DNA of 8,809 nt, taken from NCBI GenBank assembly GCA_004144935.1, contig SDZP01000130.1, positions 1 to 8,809 on the forward strand. The letters are read 5' to 3'. Source of the stretch: Caulobacteraceae bacterium. GTDB lineage: Bacteria > Pseudomonadota > Alphaproteobacteria > Caulobacterales > Caulobacteraceae. Shown piece by piece: positions 1 to 6,124 of this stretch (within the stretch, counting starts at the first letter, position 1; each line of letters starts with the position of its first letter). The position numbers and the translations under genes were made by a program. The notes beneath the pieces are model-generated. The model was not told the DNA's origin. It made no database searches and saw only the letters and a program-made list of their open reading frames with translations.

Positions 1-576
1 CTGCCGACGCCGAGGGGCTGGCCGGACCTGGCCTCCTACCTGCGCGCCCTGCGAACATCCCTGCTTGGGCTACACAATCTCAAGAGCCACCCGCTCGATC
101 AGTCCCTGCGCGGCGGCAGCCAGACCTCGCAGAGCCTGCTGCGCTCCTCTGATCCGGTGATCATGGCCTTCTTTACGGCGGTTCAGGAGCCGCTGACCGC
201 CTACCTCGCGGCCCTGGGGCCGGGGGATGACCCGTTGAGACGCCGCAACACCGGGGCCGGGCAGCCGAAGGCCGCCTGGTCCGTCCGCCTGCAACCGCAT
301 GGCCGGCACGCCAACCACGTCCATCCGCAGGGCTGGATCTCCTCGGCCTTCTATGTCGACACGCCGGCGAAGGCGGTCGACGGCGGAGATCAAGCGGGCT
401 GGATCCGGTTTGGCGAGCCGCCGTTCGCGGTCCGGCCTGCCCAGCCGCCGCAACACGCGGTGCGGCCGGAGCCCGGCCGGCTGGTGCTGTTTCCAAGCTA
501 TCTCTGGCACGGCACCGCGGCGTTCGAGACAGACGAGACCCGGCTGACCATCGCCTTCGACGTCCTGCCGGCCTGA
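1..576 (+). CDS. Putative 2OG-Fe(II) oxygenase, C-terminal part (5' truncated by window)
   Basis: The frame is open from the first base to a TGA at 574-576, giving 191 codons of the C-terminal end; the start lies outside the window. The early segment HPLDQSLRGGSQT, the histidine-rich stretch around H103-H106-H108-P (codons at 307-327), the following SSAFYVD strand, the LVLFPSYLWHGT segment and the final TRLTIAFDV strand together match the putative 2OG-Fe(II) oxygenase family (PF13759 type), a jelly-roll fold. In such enzymes two histidines plus a further ligand hold Fe(II), with the second histidine here probably in SYLWHGT, and the late Arg of TRLTIAF would bind 2-oxoglutarate. These assignments are by family analogy. 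Substrate is unknown; relatives are often fused behind TPR or other N-terminal domains, so the full protein may be larger. It converges on the receptor gene across a hairpin terminator. Confidence 0.75.
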   Translation: MPTPRGWPDLASYLRALRTSLLGLHNLKSHPLDQSLRGGSQTSQSLLRSSDPVIMAFFTAVQEPLTAYLAALGPGDDPLRRRNTGAGQPKAAWSVRLQPHGRHANHVHPQGWISSAFYVDTPAKAVDGGDQAGWIRFGEPPFAVRPAQPPQHAVRPEPGRLVLFPSYLWHGTAAFETDETRLTIAFDVLPA

Positions 577-627
577 CCGCGTTGCGCCGCAGCGGCGCCT
601 GTCCGCCCCGAATGTCGCCGCAAGACC

Positions 628-662
628 AAAAAAAGGGCGGCGAACCCGAAGGTTCGCCGCCC
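628..662 (-). terminator. Intrinsic terminator of the receptor gene, UUCG tetraloop
   Basis: A perfect 12-bp inverted repeat (635-646 and 651-662) encloses a 4-nt loop. Read on the minus strand the RNA is GGGCGGCGAACC-UUCG-GGUUCGCCGCCC followed directly by seven U (A-tract 628-634). The C(UUCG)G loop is an exceptionally stable tetraloop. It lies 25 nt past the stop of the TonB-dependent receptor gene. On the plus strand it is followed only by a weak GATCTTTA, so it may also slow transcription leaving the oxygenase gene but is mainly a minus-strand terminator. Confidence 0.93.
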
Positions 663-686
663 GATCTTTAGACTGTCTTCTGAGGA

Positions 687-3578
687 TCAGAAGCGCAGGG
701 TCGCACCGACGTAGTAGTAACGACCGAGGATGTCGAAGCTGTTCGGGTCGGTGTTGCCGTCGGGGGCGTTGTCGAACACTTGCGGATCTTCATCCGTCAG
801 GTTCTTGACGCCGCCGAAGAGCGAGACCGAGTCCGTCACGGCCCAGCGGGCGTTGATGTCGTGGTACATCACAGCGTCCGTGCCGACGTAACCGCCGTCC
901 TCGAAGGCCGGGATGTTGCCCTGGTTGTCCATCTCACCGATGTAGGTGCCGTTGTAGGAAACGCGGACCGGGCCGATGTCGTAGCCCATACGGAGGTTCG
1001 CCTTCCACTCGGGCAGAGCGGCGGAGATGTTGTAGGCGCCGATGGTGCCAGCGTAGTCGATGTCGTCGAGGACGTACTCGTTGAGCTTCGTCAGGACGAA
1101 GTCGAGTTGCAGACGGTCACCCCACATGTCGCCGGCCCACGGAACGTTCCAGCCGTAGGAGACGGCGAAGTCGACGCCCTTGGTTTCCAGAGCCGACACG
1201 TTGCCGAGCGGCGCACGGGCCTTCAGGTTACCAGCCGCGTCACGATAGATGAGCGGGAGGCCGATGCCGGTGTCGTTGCATTCCGGAGCCGCCAGGTTCG
1301 CTGCGGCGAAGCAGGCCGCCACGATGCCGCTGACGCCGCCGCGGATGGTGCCGATGTAGTCCTCGATCTGGATGTCGTAGTAGTCGAGGCTCAGCGACAG
1401 GCCCGGCGCGAAAGTCGGGGTCCAGACGATGCCGGCGGTGACGGTTTCGGACTTCTCTTCAGTCAGACCGGGGTTGCCGTAGAAGAACGACTCCGTCTGG
1501 GTGTTGAGGGCCACGAAGCCATTGGTCACCGGGTCGAAGCCCAGCTGCTGGGTGCAGAAGGTGCGAACCGCGGGCGTCAGGGTGCGGGCGGCGCCCGTAC
1601 CGGGGTTGACCGTGGTGCAGGGGTCGAGCACGGCCGGGAAGCCTTGGTCGCCGGCCTGGAACAGTTCGAACACCGACGGCGCACGGCTGGCGACGTTGTA
1701 CATGGCGCGGAACCGCAGACCTTCGATCGGGGCGTATTCACCGCCGACCTTGTAGCTGGTCACGTTGCCGACCGACGAGTAGTCGGACCAGCGAGCGCCG
1801 ACTTCCAGGCCGAGGTAGTGAACGCCGGGGACTTCGGCGACCAGCGGGATGACCGCTTCACCGTAGATTTCGCCGACGTTCTGCGAACCGCCGACGGGGC
1901 GTTCGGCGTTGAAGCCGAAGATGTCGCCGCTGGCCTTGGCCGCGTCAGGATTGAAGGTCAGGGTTTCTTCACGATATTCCGTACCGAAGGCGACCGCGAG
2001 GTCACCGGCCGGCAGGGTGAAGAGGGTGCCCGAGACGTTCACCTGGGCGATGTAACGCTCAAAGATCGTGTTGTCCTTGAAGTCCAGGCGGACGAAGTTG
2101 GCGGCTTCCTGGCTGATGGTGTTTTCACCAAACAGGTTGATCGGAACGCAGCCGGGGAACAGGGCCAGGGCGGCGGCCGAGCAGCTCGTGCCGTTGGTCG
2201 AGGTCAGGGCGGCGTTCAGCTTCGAGCGCGAAACGTCGTTCTGAATCTGCACGTTGAATTCGGTGCGACCGTAGCTGACGTAGCCGTCAGCCTTCCAGCC
2301 GTTGCCGAGGTCGGCGCGCAGGCCGGTGTTGACCTGCCACAGGTCCGAGTCGCGGCTTTCGATCCGGGCGCCCACTTCCGACATACGACGGTCGAAGTTG
2401 AGGGGGGCGGTCGGGTTGGCCCGCGAGTTGAGCAGGTCACGCAGCGAGTTGGTGGTGACCGTGCCCGGCGACGGGTCGGTGATGAAGGCGTTGTTGAACG
2501 GGATCGCGATGCCGGTGGCCGGGGTCGGCGCCAGCTGGGCCGAGTTGCGGCTGTCGGTGTAGAGGACTTCCGCGAAGGCCGTCACGTTGCTGGTGATGTC
2601 GTAGTGACCGAGCAGCGCCATGTTGAAGCGTTCGGCCGGCGACAGCAGGTTGTTCACCGAAGTGAAGTTGTAGCGGTCGCTGGTCGGGGCCAGGCTGAAG
2701 TCGTTCACGAACGGACGGACCGTGCCGTTGGCGTTGAACGAGCGACGCGCGGTCGACAGGTAGGTGCCGCAGGCGGCGGGAGGATTGACGCCCGTCGGAT
2801 CGATCGAACCAAAGCAGTTCAGGGCGACGTTGTTCAGACCGCCGCGAACGCCGGTGCCGGAACCGCCGGCGGCGCTGATCTGCAGGTCAGGACGGTCGCT
2901 GTTGGGCAGGATGCGGTCGCGATCGTAGTAGGAGAAGAAGCCGGTGACGTTACCGCGGCCTTCAGCGACGTTGGCGCCGAAGATGATCGAGGTGTCCGAT
3001 TGCTCGCCGTCGCTGTACTTCGACAGGCCGTACTGGGTGGTCAGTTCGATGCCTTCGAAGTCGTCCTTCAGGGTGAAGTTGACGACGCCGGACAGGGCGT
3101 CCGAACCGTAAACGGCGGAAGCGCCGCCGGTCACGACTTCGACCTGCTTGATCAGGCGAGCCGGGATGTTGTTCAGGTCGACGGTGTTGGAACGGGTCGA
3201 CGGGTTAACCCGGCGGCCGTTGATCAGCACCAGGGTGCGCGTCGGGCCAACGCCGCGAAGGTCGACCGTGGCCGTACCGTCCGAGGGGTTGTTGGAGGCG
3301 GCGGTGAGACCCGGAACGACCTGCGGGAGCGCGTTCAGCAGCTCTTCGGTGTTCAGGTCGCCGGTGGCGCGGATGTCTTCGGCGGTGACCGTCGAGACCG
3401 GGCTGTTGGCCACGAAGTCCTGACGGGCGATACGCGAACCGGTGACGACGACGGCGTCGACTTCGGCGCCGGCTTCATCCTGGGCGAAGGCCGGAGCAGC
3501 GGTGGCGAGCGCCGCGAAAGCAGCCCCGCAAATCATCGTGGACGCCAGCAGACGACCGCGCGTGGTGTGGGTTTTCAA
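687..3578 (-). CDS. TonB-dependent outer-membrane receptor
   Basis: This outer-membrane beta-barrel importer takes up a substrate using TonB/ExbBD energy. Starting at TTG (3578-3576) it is 963 aa. That start has GGAGGG (3590-3585) 6 nt upstream and gives a clean signal peptide, MKTHTTRGRLLAS... ending AFA/Q near residue 32; the in-frame ATG at 3629 would add 17 residues before it and lacks this context. A TonB-box-like segment EVDAVVVTGSR lies at about 39-49. The plug is about 52-170, with TRTLVLINGRR and GGASAVYGSDALSGVVNF. The barrel occupies the rest and ends in the outer-membrane signature VGATLRF. Eight mature cysteines fall in four close pairs (255/270, 466/477, 654/675, 756/767), suggesting disulfide-bonded surface loops. 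The substrate cannot be read from sequence. The neighbouring peptide-transport genes on the same strand make peptides a reasonable guess, but sugars or other ligands are possible for this family. Confidence 0.95.
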   Translation of the reverse strand: MKTHTTRGRLLASTMICGAAFAALATAAPAFAQDEAGAEVDAVVVTGSRIARQDFVANSPVSTVTAEDIRATGDLNTEELLNALPQVVPGLTAASNNPSDGTATVDLRGVGPTRTLVLINGRRVNPSTRSNTVDLNNIPARLIKQVEVVTGGASAVYGSDALSGVVNFTLKDDFEGIELTTQYGLSKYSDGEQSDTSIIFGANVAEGRGNVTGFFSYYDRDRILPNSDRPDLQISAAGGSGTGVRGGLNNVALNCFGSIDPTGVNPPAACGTYLSTARRSFNANGTVRPFVNDFSLAPTSDRYNFTSVNNLLSPAERFNMALLGHYDITSNVTAFAEVLYTDSRNSAQLAPTPATGIAIPFNNAFITDPSPGTVTTNSLRDLLNSRANPTAPLNFDRRMSEVGARIESRDSDLWQVNTGLRADLGNGWKADGYVSYGRTEFNVQIQNDVSRSKLNAALTSTNGTSCSAAALALFPGCVPINLFGENTISQEAANFVRLDFKDNTIFERYIAQVNVSGTLFTLPAGDLAVAFGTEYREETLTFNPDAAKASGDIFGFNAERPVGGSQNVGEIYGEAVIPLVAEVPGVHYLGLEVGARWSDYSSVGNVTSYKVGGEYAPIEGLRFRAMYNVASRAPSVFELFQAGDQGFPAVLDPCTTVNPGTGAARTLTPAVRTFCTQQLGFDPVTNGFVALNTQTESFFYGNPGLTEEKSETVTAGIVWTPTFAPGLSLSLDYYDIQIEDYIGTIRGGVSGIVAACFAAANLAAPECNDTGIGLPLIYRDAAGNLKARAPLGNVSALETKGVDFAVSYGWNVPWAGDMWGDRLQLDFVLTKLNEYVLDDIDYAGTIGAYNISAALPEWKANLRMGYDIGPVRVSYNGTYIGEMDNQGNIPAFEDGGYVGTDAVMYHDINARWAVTDSVSLFGGVKNLTDEDPQVFDNAPDGNTDPNSFDILGRYYYVGATLRF

Positions 3579-3584
3579 TCTAGT

Positions 3585-3590
3585 CCCTCC
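3585..3590 (-). promoter_or_regulatory. Shine-Dalgarno site that fixes the TTG start of the receptor
   Basis: The minus strand reads GGAGGG, then 6 nt, then TTG. This is the best ribosome-binding site in the area and supports TTG over the upstream in-frame ATG codons at 3629 and 3608. Confidence 0.8.
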
Positions 3591-3678
3591 GAGCCAGCGC
3601 GCCGACATCTGCGGTCGCGCTCCCCTCAAATCGTAAAATTCGGGCCTCCCGCACGCCCTGGGACGTTCGGTTGTCGTT

Positions 3679-3708
3679 GAGATAGGCCGCCGGTTCGATC
3701 CCGGTCAA
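3679..3708 (-). promoter_or_regulatory. Candidate promoter of the receptor gene
   Basis: The minus strand has TTGACC (3708-3703), then 17 nt, then CTATCT (3685-3680), within a CCTATCTC context. It resembles the Caulobacter housekeeping promoter pattern (TTGAC-type -35, GCTANAWC-type -10), although the gap is slightly long. Transcription would begin near 3672 and leave a leader of about 95 nt before the TTG. The same bases form a tRNA-arm-like fold, so the promoter reading is not unique. Confidence 0.38.
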
Positions 3709-3794
3709 CGGCCATTGCATTTTCGTAATGAGAACGCCGTCATGTTGTCGCATCCGCGCCACAGGATGCCGCTCGGGCGGGTGCTTTTGGGCAG

Positions 3795-3823
3795 AATTTC
3801 CCCATCTTCAGGAAAATTTCCCC
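3795..3823. repeat. Tandem AATTTCCCC repeats 20 bp apart, possible operator
   Basis: Two identical 9-bp copies (3795-3803 and 3815-3823) are spaced 20 bp, about two helical turns, so both would face the same side of DNA. The second copy sits in GGAAAATTTCC, itself an inverted repeat around one base. The position, about 120-150 bp upstream of the proposed receptor transcription start, would suit a regulator site. No known regulator motif was recognised. Confidence 0.35.
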
Positions 3824-3901
3824 GCGACCGACCCCAAGGGTGTCCTTTAGCGGGCAGAATCGAGGCGCCCTATTCGGGCTCCGACGGCCGGATGGACGCG
3901 G

Positions 3902-5584
3902 TCAGGGAGCCGGTTGCCTGCCCTTGAGGCACATCCAGCGCGTGCGGTGGTGATCCATCAGGTTGTCGACGAAGCCGGTGATCTTCGGATTCACCAGGTT
4001 CTTGTTGATGTAGAAATAAAGGGGCACGACCGGCGCGTCGTTCAGCATCATGGTCTCGGCGTCCCGCAGGTAGTCGGCCCGTCGGTCGGCGTCCGGCTCG
4101 TTGTCCGCCTTGGCCATCAGGGCGTCGTAGACCGGATTCTTGTAGTCGCCGTAGTTCTGGGGCCCGTAGTTGGACCGCTCCAGATCCAGGAAGCTGGTCG
4201 GGTCATTGTAGTCCGCCACCCAGGCGGCGTCGGCGACCTGGAAGTTGCGCACCCGGTAGTCGGCGTAGGAGACCTGGGTCTCCTGCTGGGCGAGGGCGAC
4301 CTGCACCCCGACCTGCTTCCAGTCCGACTGCAGGGCCGGGGTCCACTGCATGGGATCGGCGGAATTGCGGTGCTTGAGCTCGAAGCGCAGCGGGTTGTCC
4401 GGACCAAAGCCCGCCTCGGCCAGCAGGGCCCGGGCCTTGGCCTGGCGTTTTTCCAGGGACCAGCCGGCCCAGTAGGGCCCGGGCGAAGGCTTGTAGTTGG
4501 CCACGCCCGGCGGAACCTTGGTGTAGGCCGGCAACTGCCCGCCGCGCAGCAGGCCATTGGTGATGAACTCGCGGTCGATGGACATCGCCAGCGCCTGGCG
4601 CACCCGCACGTCCTTGAAGGCCGGGATCTGGCTCTCGGGGGTGCGGTTGAAGGCGAGGTAGGTGACGCCCAGCCAGGTGTTGGTGTGGACGTAACCCGGC
4701 AGGATCTTGCGCAGGCGGGCGATGCGGTTGGACTGGATGTCGGTGTTGATGTCCAGCTCGCCGCGCGCCACCCGCCGCTCGGCCGAGATCGCGTCGGAGG
4801 TCGGGTACCAGTAGACCTCGTCCACGCAGACGCTCTTGGCGTCCCAGAAGCGCGGGTTCTTCACCGTGTGGACATTGTCGCCCAGCTTCCAGCTGGCCAG
4901 GGTGTAGGGACCGTTGCCGACCATCTTGCCGGGCTGAATCCACTGCTCGCCGTACTTCTCCACCACGTGTTTCGGCACGGGATAGAGCACATGGTGGCGG
5001 GTCAGCTCCGGCAGGTAGGGGGCCGGATGGTTGATGGTGATCTCCAGGGTGCGGGGATCGACGGCCCGCACGCCCAGCGCTTCCAGCGGGGCCTTCCTGC
5101 TGTTTACCGCCTCGGCGTTCTTGATCAGGAAGATGAGCGAGGCGTACTCCGACGCCGTCTCGGGATCGAGCACCCGGCGCAGGGAATAGACGAAGTCGTC
5201 AGCCGTCACCGGCACGCCGTCCGACCAGACCGCCTGGCGCAGGTGGAAGGTCCAGGTCAGGCCGTCGGGGGTGACCTCCCAGCGCTCGGCCATGCCGGGA
5301 ATCATAGAACCATCGGCGGCCGACTGGGTCAGGCCGATGAAGATGTCGCTCTGGATACGGTCTTCCCAGGTGCCGGTCGACTTGTGCGGATCGAGCGTCG
5401 CCGGCTCGGAGGCGTTGCCGATGGCGAAGCACACCTTGCCCTGTGGGCAAGGCGGCCGGGAGACCGGCTGCTGGCCGCAGCCCGCCAGCGTGAGAGCCGC
5501 GAGGGCGGCGCCGGCGAGGAAGAGATTGCGGAACGCAGCGCCGCCGCCGACAATGGCGCCATCGATCGGCTTGGAGTTCGTCAT
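3902..5584 (-). CDS. OppA-type peptide-binding lipoprotein of an ABC transporter
   Basis: This 560-aa extracytoplasmic solute-binding protein (SBP_bac_5 family) captures peptides in the periplasm and passes them to the OppBC-type permease encoded upstream. Starting at ATG 5584-5582, residues 20-36 form a lipoprotein signal ending in the lipobox LAGC, with Cys36 to be lipidated. Family landmarks follow: ASEPATLDPH (58-67), LTWTFHLR...WSDGVPVTADDF (109-131), MVGNGPYTL (221-229), DVRVRQALAMSIDR (325-338) and AWVADYNDPTSFLD (454-467). Asp458 aligns with Asp419 of E. coli OppA, which binds the peptide amino terminus, and Trp455 with Trp416. The usual Arg413 position appears to be Asp452, so C-terminal recognition may differ. 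No strong ribosome-binding site precedes the ATG; a GTG 12 nt upstream is an alternative. Its ATG overlaps the start of the opposite-strand gene by 2 bp. The open frame upstream of 5584 is a shadow of that gene. Confidence 0.93.
   Translation of the reverse strand: MTNSKPIDGAIVGGGAAFRNLFLAGAALAALTLAGCGQQPVSRPPCPQGKVCFAIGNASEPATLDPHKSTGTWEDRIQSDIFIGLTQSAADGSMIPGMAERWEVTPDGLTWTFHLRQAVWSDGVPVTADDFVYSLRRVLDPETASEYASLIFLIKNAEAVNSRKAPLEALGVRAVDPRTLEITINHPAPYLPELTRHHVLYPVPKHVVEKYGEQWIQPGKMVGNGPYTLASWKLGDNVHTVKNPRFWDAKSVCVDEVYWYPTSDAISAERRVARGELDINTDIQSNRIARLRKILPGYVHTNTWLGVTYLAFNRTPESQIPAFKDVRVRQALAMSIDREFITNGLLRGGQLPAYTKVPPGVANYKPSPGPYWAGWSLEKRQAKARALLAEAGFGPDNPLRFELKHRNSADPMQWTPALQSDWKQVGVQVALAQQETQVSYADYRVRNFQVADAAWVADYNDPTSFLDLERSNYGPQNYGDYKNPVYDALMAKADNEPDADRRADYLRDAETMMLNDAPVVPLYFYINKNLVNPKITGFVDNLMDHHRTRWMCLKGRQPAP
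5573..5576 (+). promoter_or_regulatory. Shine-Dalgarno site of the embedded plus-strand gene
   Basis: GGAG lies 6 nt before ATG 5583-5585 and fixes this start. It is located inside the first codons of the opposite-strand binding-protein gene. Confidence 0.7.
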
Positions 5585-6119
5585 GTCGCTAATCACCGTG
5601 AGACATCTGGGACTGGGCCTTGCCGGGCTCTTGCTTGCGGGCGGCGGCGCGGCTCTCGCCCAGGACGCGCCCAAGCAGCGCCCGGCCGCCCTGAACGCGG
5701 TGGTCGCCTGCCGGTCCATTGCCGATACCGCGCAGCGGCTCGCCTGCTTTGACGCCGCCGCCGCCGGCCTCGACGAAGCCGAGGCCAAGGGCGAGGTGGT
5801 GGTCGTCGACCGCAGCCAGATTCGCGAAGCCCGCAAGGCGGCCTTCGGCTTCACCTTCAAGATGCCCAGCTTCATGACCGGCGGCGACAAGCCCGAATCC
5901 TTCGACCGCATCACCAGCACCGTGCAGTCGGCCTATGAAAGCGGCGGCGCCTGGGTGATCACCCTCGAAGACGGAGCCGTCTGGCGCCAGATCGACACCG
6001 AACGCCTGCGCAAGAGTCCCAAGCCCGGCAGCAAAGTTGAAATCCGCACCGCCGTCCTCGGCAGCTTCTTCATGAAGGTCGACGGTCAGATCCAGATTCG
6101 GGTGCGTCGAGACCGCTGA
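5583..6119 (+). CDS. Conserved exported protein of unknown function
   Basis: A 178-aa protein with a classical signal peptide (VRHLGLGLAGLLLAGGGAALAQ, cleavage near residue 26), so probably periplasmic. The start is ATG 5583 with GGAG 6 nt upstream. The mature part begins with a motif CRSIADTAQRLACFDAA (43-59) holding two cysteines 12 residues apart. Next come a charged stretch EVVVVDRSQIREARKAAFGF (71-90) and a C-terminal beta-rich region with WVITLEDGAVWRQID (124-138), VEIRTAVLGSFFMKVDG and a basic tail. I recognise the general style (C-R-I-D-RLAC-DAA then LEDGAVWRQ) from uncharacterised alphaproteobacterial proteins; the N-terminal motif faintly recalls VasI-like proteins, but I assign no function. 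It is wholly embedded, on the opposite strand, between oppC and the binding-protein gene, leaving 5 nt to the oppC stop and overlapping the binding-protein ATG. Strong family-like conservation signals argue against it being a shadow ORF. Confidence 0.85.
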   Translation: MSLITVRHLGLGLAGLLLAGGGAALAQDAPKQRPAALNAVVACRSIADTAQRLACFDAAAAGLDEAEAKGEVVVVDRSQIREARKAAFGFTFKMPSFMTGGDKPESFDRITSTVQSAYESGGAWVITLEDGAVWRQIDTERLRKSPKPGSKVEIRTAVLGSFFMKVDGQIQIRVRRDR

Positions 6120-6124
6120 TCGCA

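Larger units (their letters stand above)
3579..3901. other. Intergenic region with repeats and possible promoter, no gene
   Basis: This 323-bp gap lies between the binding-protein stop and the receptor start, both on the minus strand. No convincing gene was found. It contains two 9-bp direct repeats (AATTTCCCC at 3795-3803 and 3815-3823; GGGCAGAAT at 3789-3797 and 3852-3860), a candidate promoter (3679-3708) and a tRNA-arm-like inverted repeat (3673-3712). The 3' side of the binding-protein gene has only weak 4-bp stems (around 3868-3895) and no U-tract, so no clear terminator separates the two genes. Confidence 0.6.

Noticed and set aside
584..598. GCGCCGC-A-GCGGCGC inverted repeat after the oxygenase gene as a terminator
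   Set aside because: The stem is short once a realistic loop is allowed and no U-tract follows on the plus strand; the hairpin at 635-662 is far stronger.
780..3680. 966-codon open frame on the plus strand, antisense to the whole receptor gene
   Set aside because: High-GC codon bias keeps the opposite frame open. The translation is low-complexity (rich in V, D, G, R), with no domain, while the minus-strand frame is an unmistakable receptor.
3640..3716. Complete tRNA gene around the TTCGATC loop
   Set aside because: No D-arm or A-box (TAGCTCAG-like) sequence and no anticodon arm with a T at position 33 at the right distance; only an acceptor/T-arm-like minihelix is present.
3715..3740. Fur-like iron box in the AT-rich stretch upstream of the receptor
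   Set aside because: Only a short CATT/AATG symmetry is present; it does not match a 7-1-7 Fur site well enough to call.
3580..3762. 60-codon ORF directly upstream of the receptor, ending 1 nt before its TTG
   Set aside because: It starts at GTG without a ribosome-binding site, has no recognisable protein features, and its GIEPA segment is the usual artefact of translating a T-arm-like sequence in reverse.
5585..5920. N-terminal extension of the OppA-like protein by 112 residues
   Set aside because: It lies antisense to the embedded exported-protein gene, has shadow-like composition, and would bury the lipoprotein signal in the middle of the protein.
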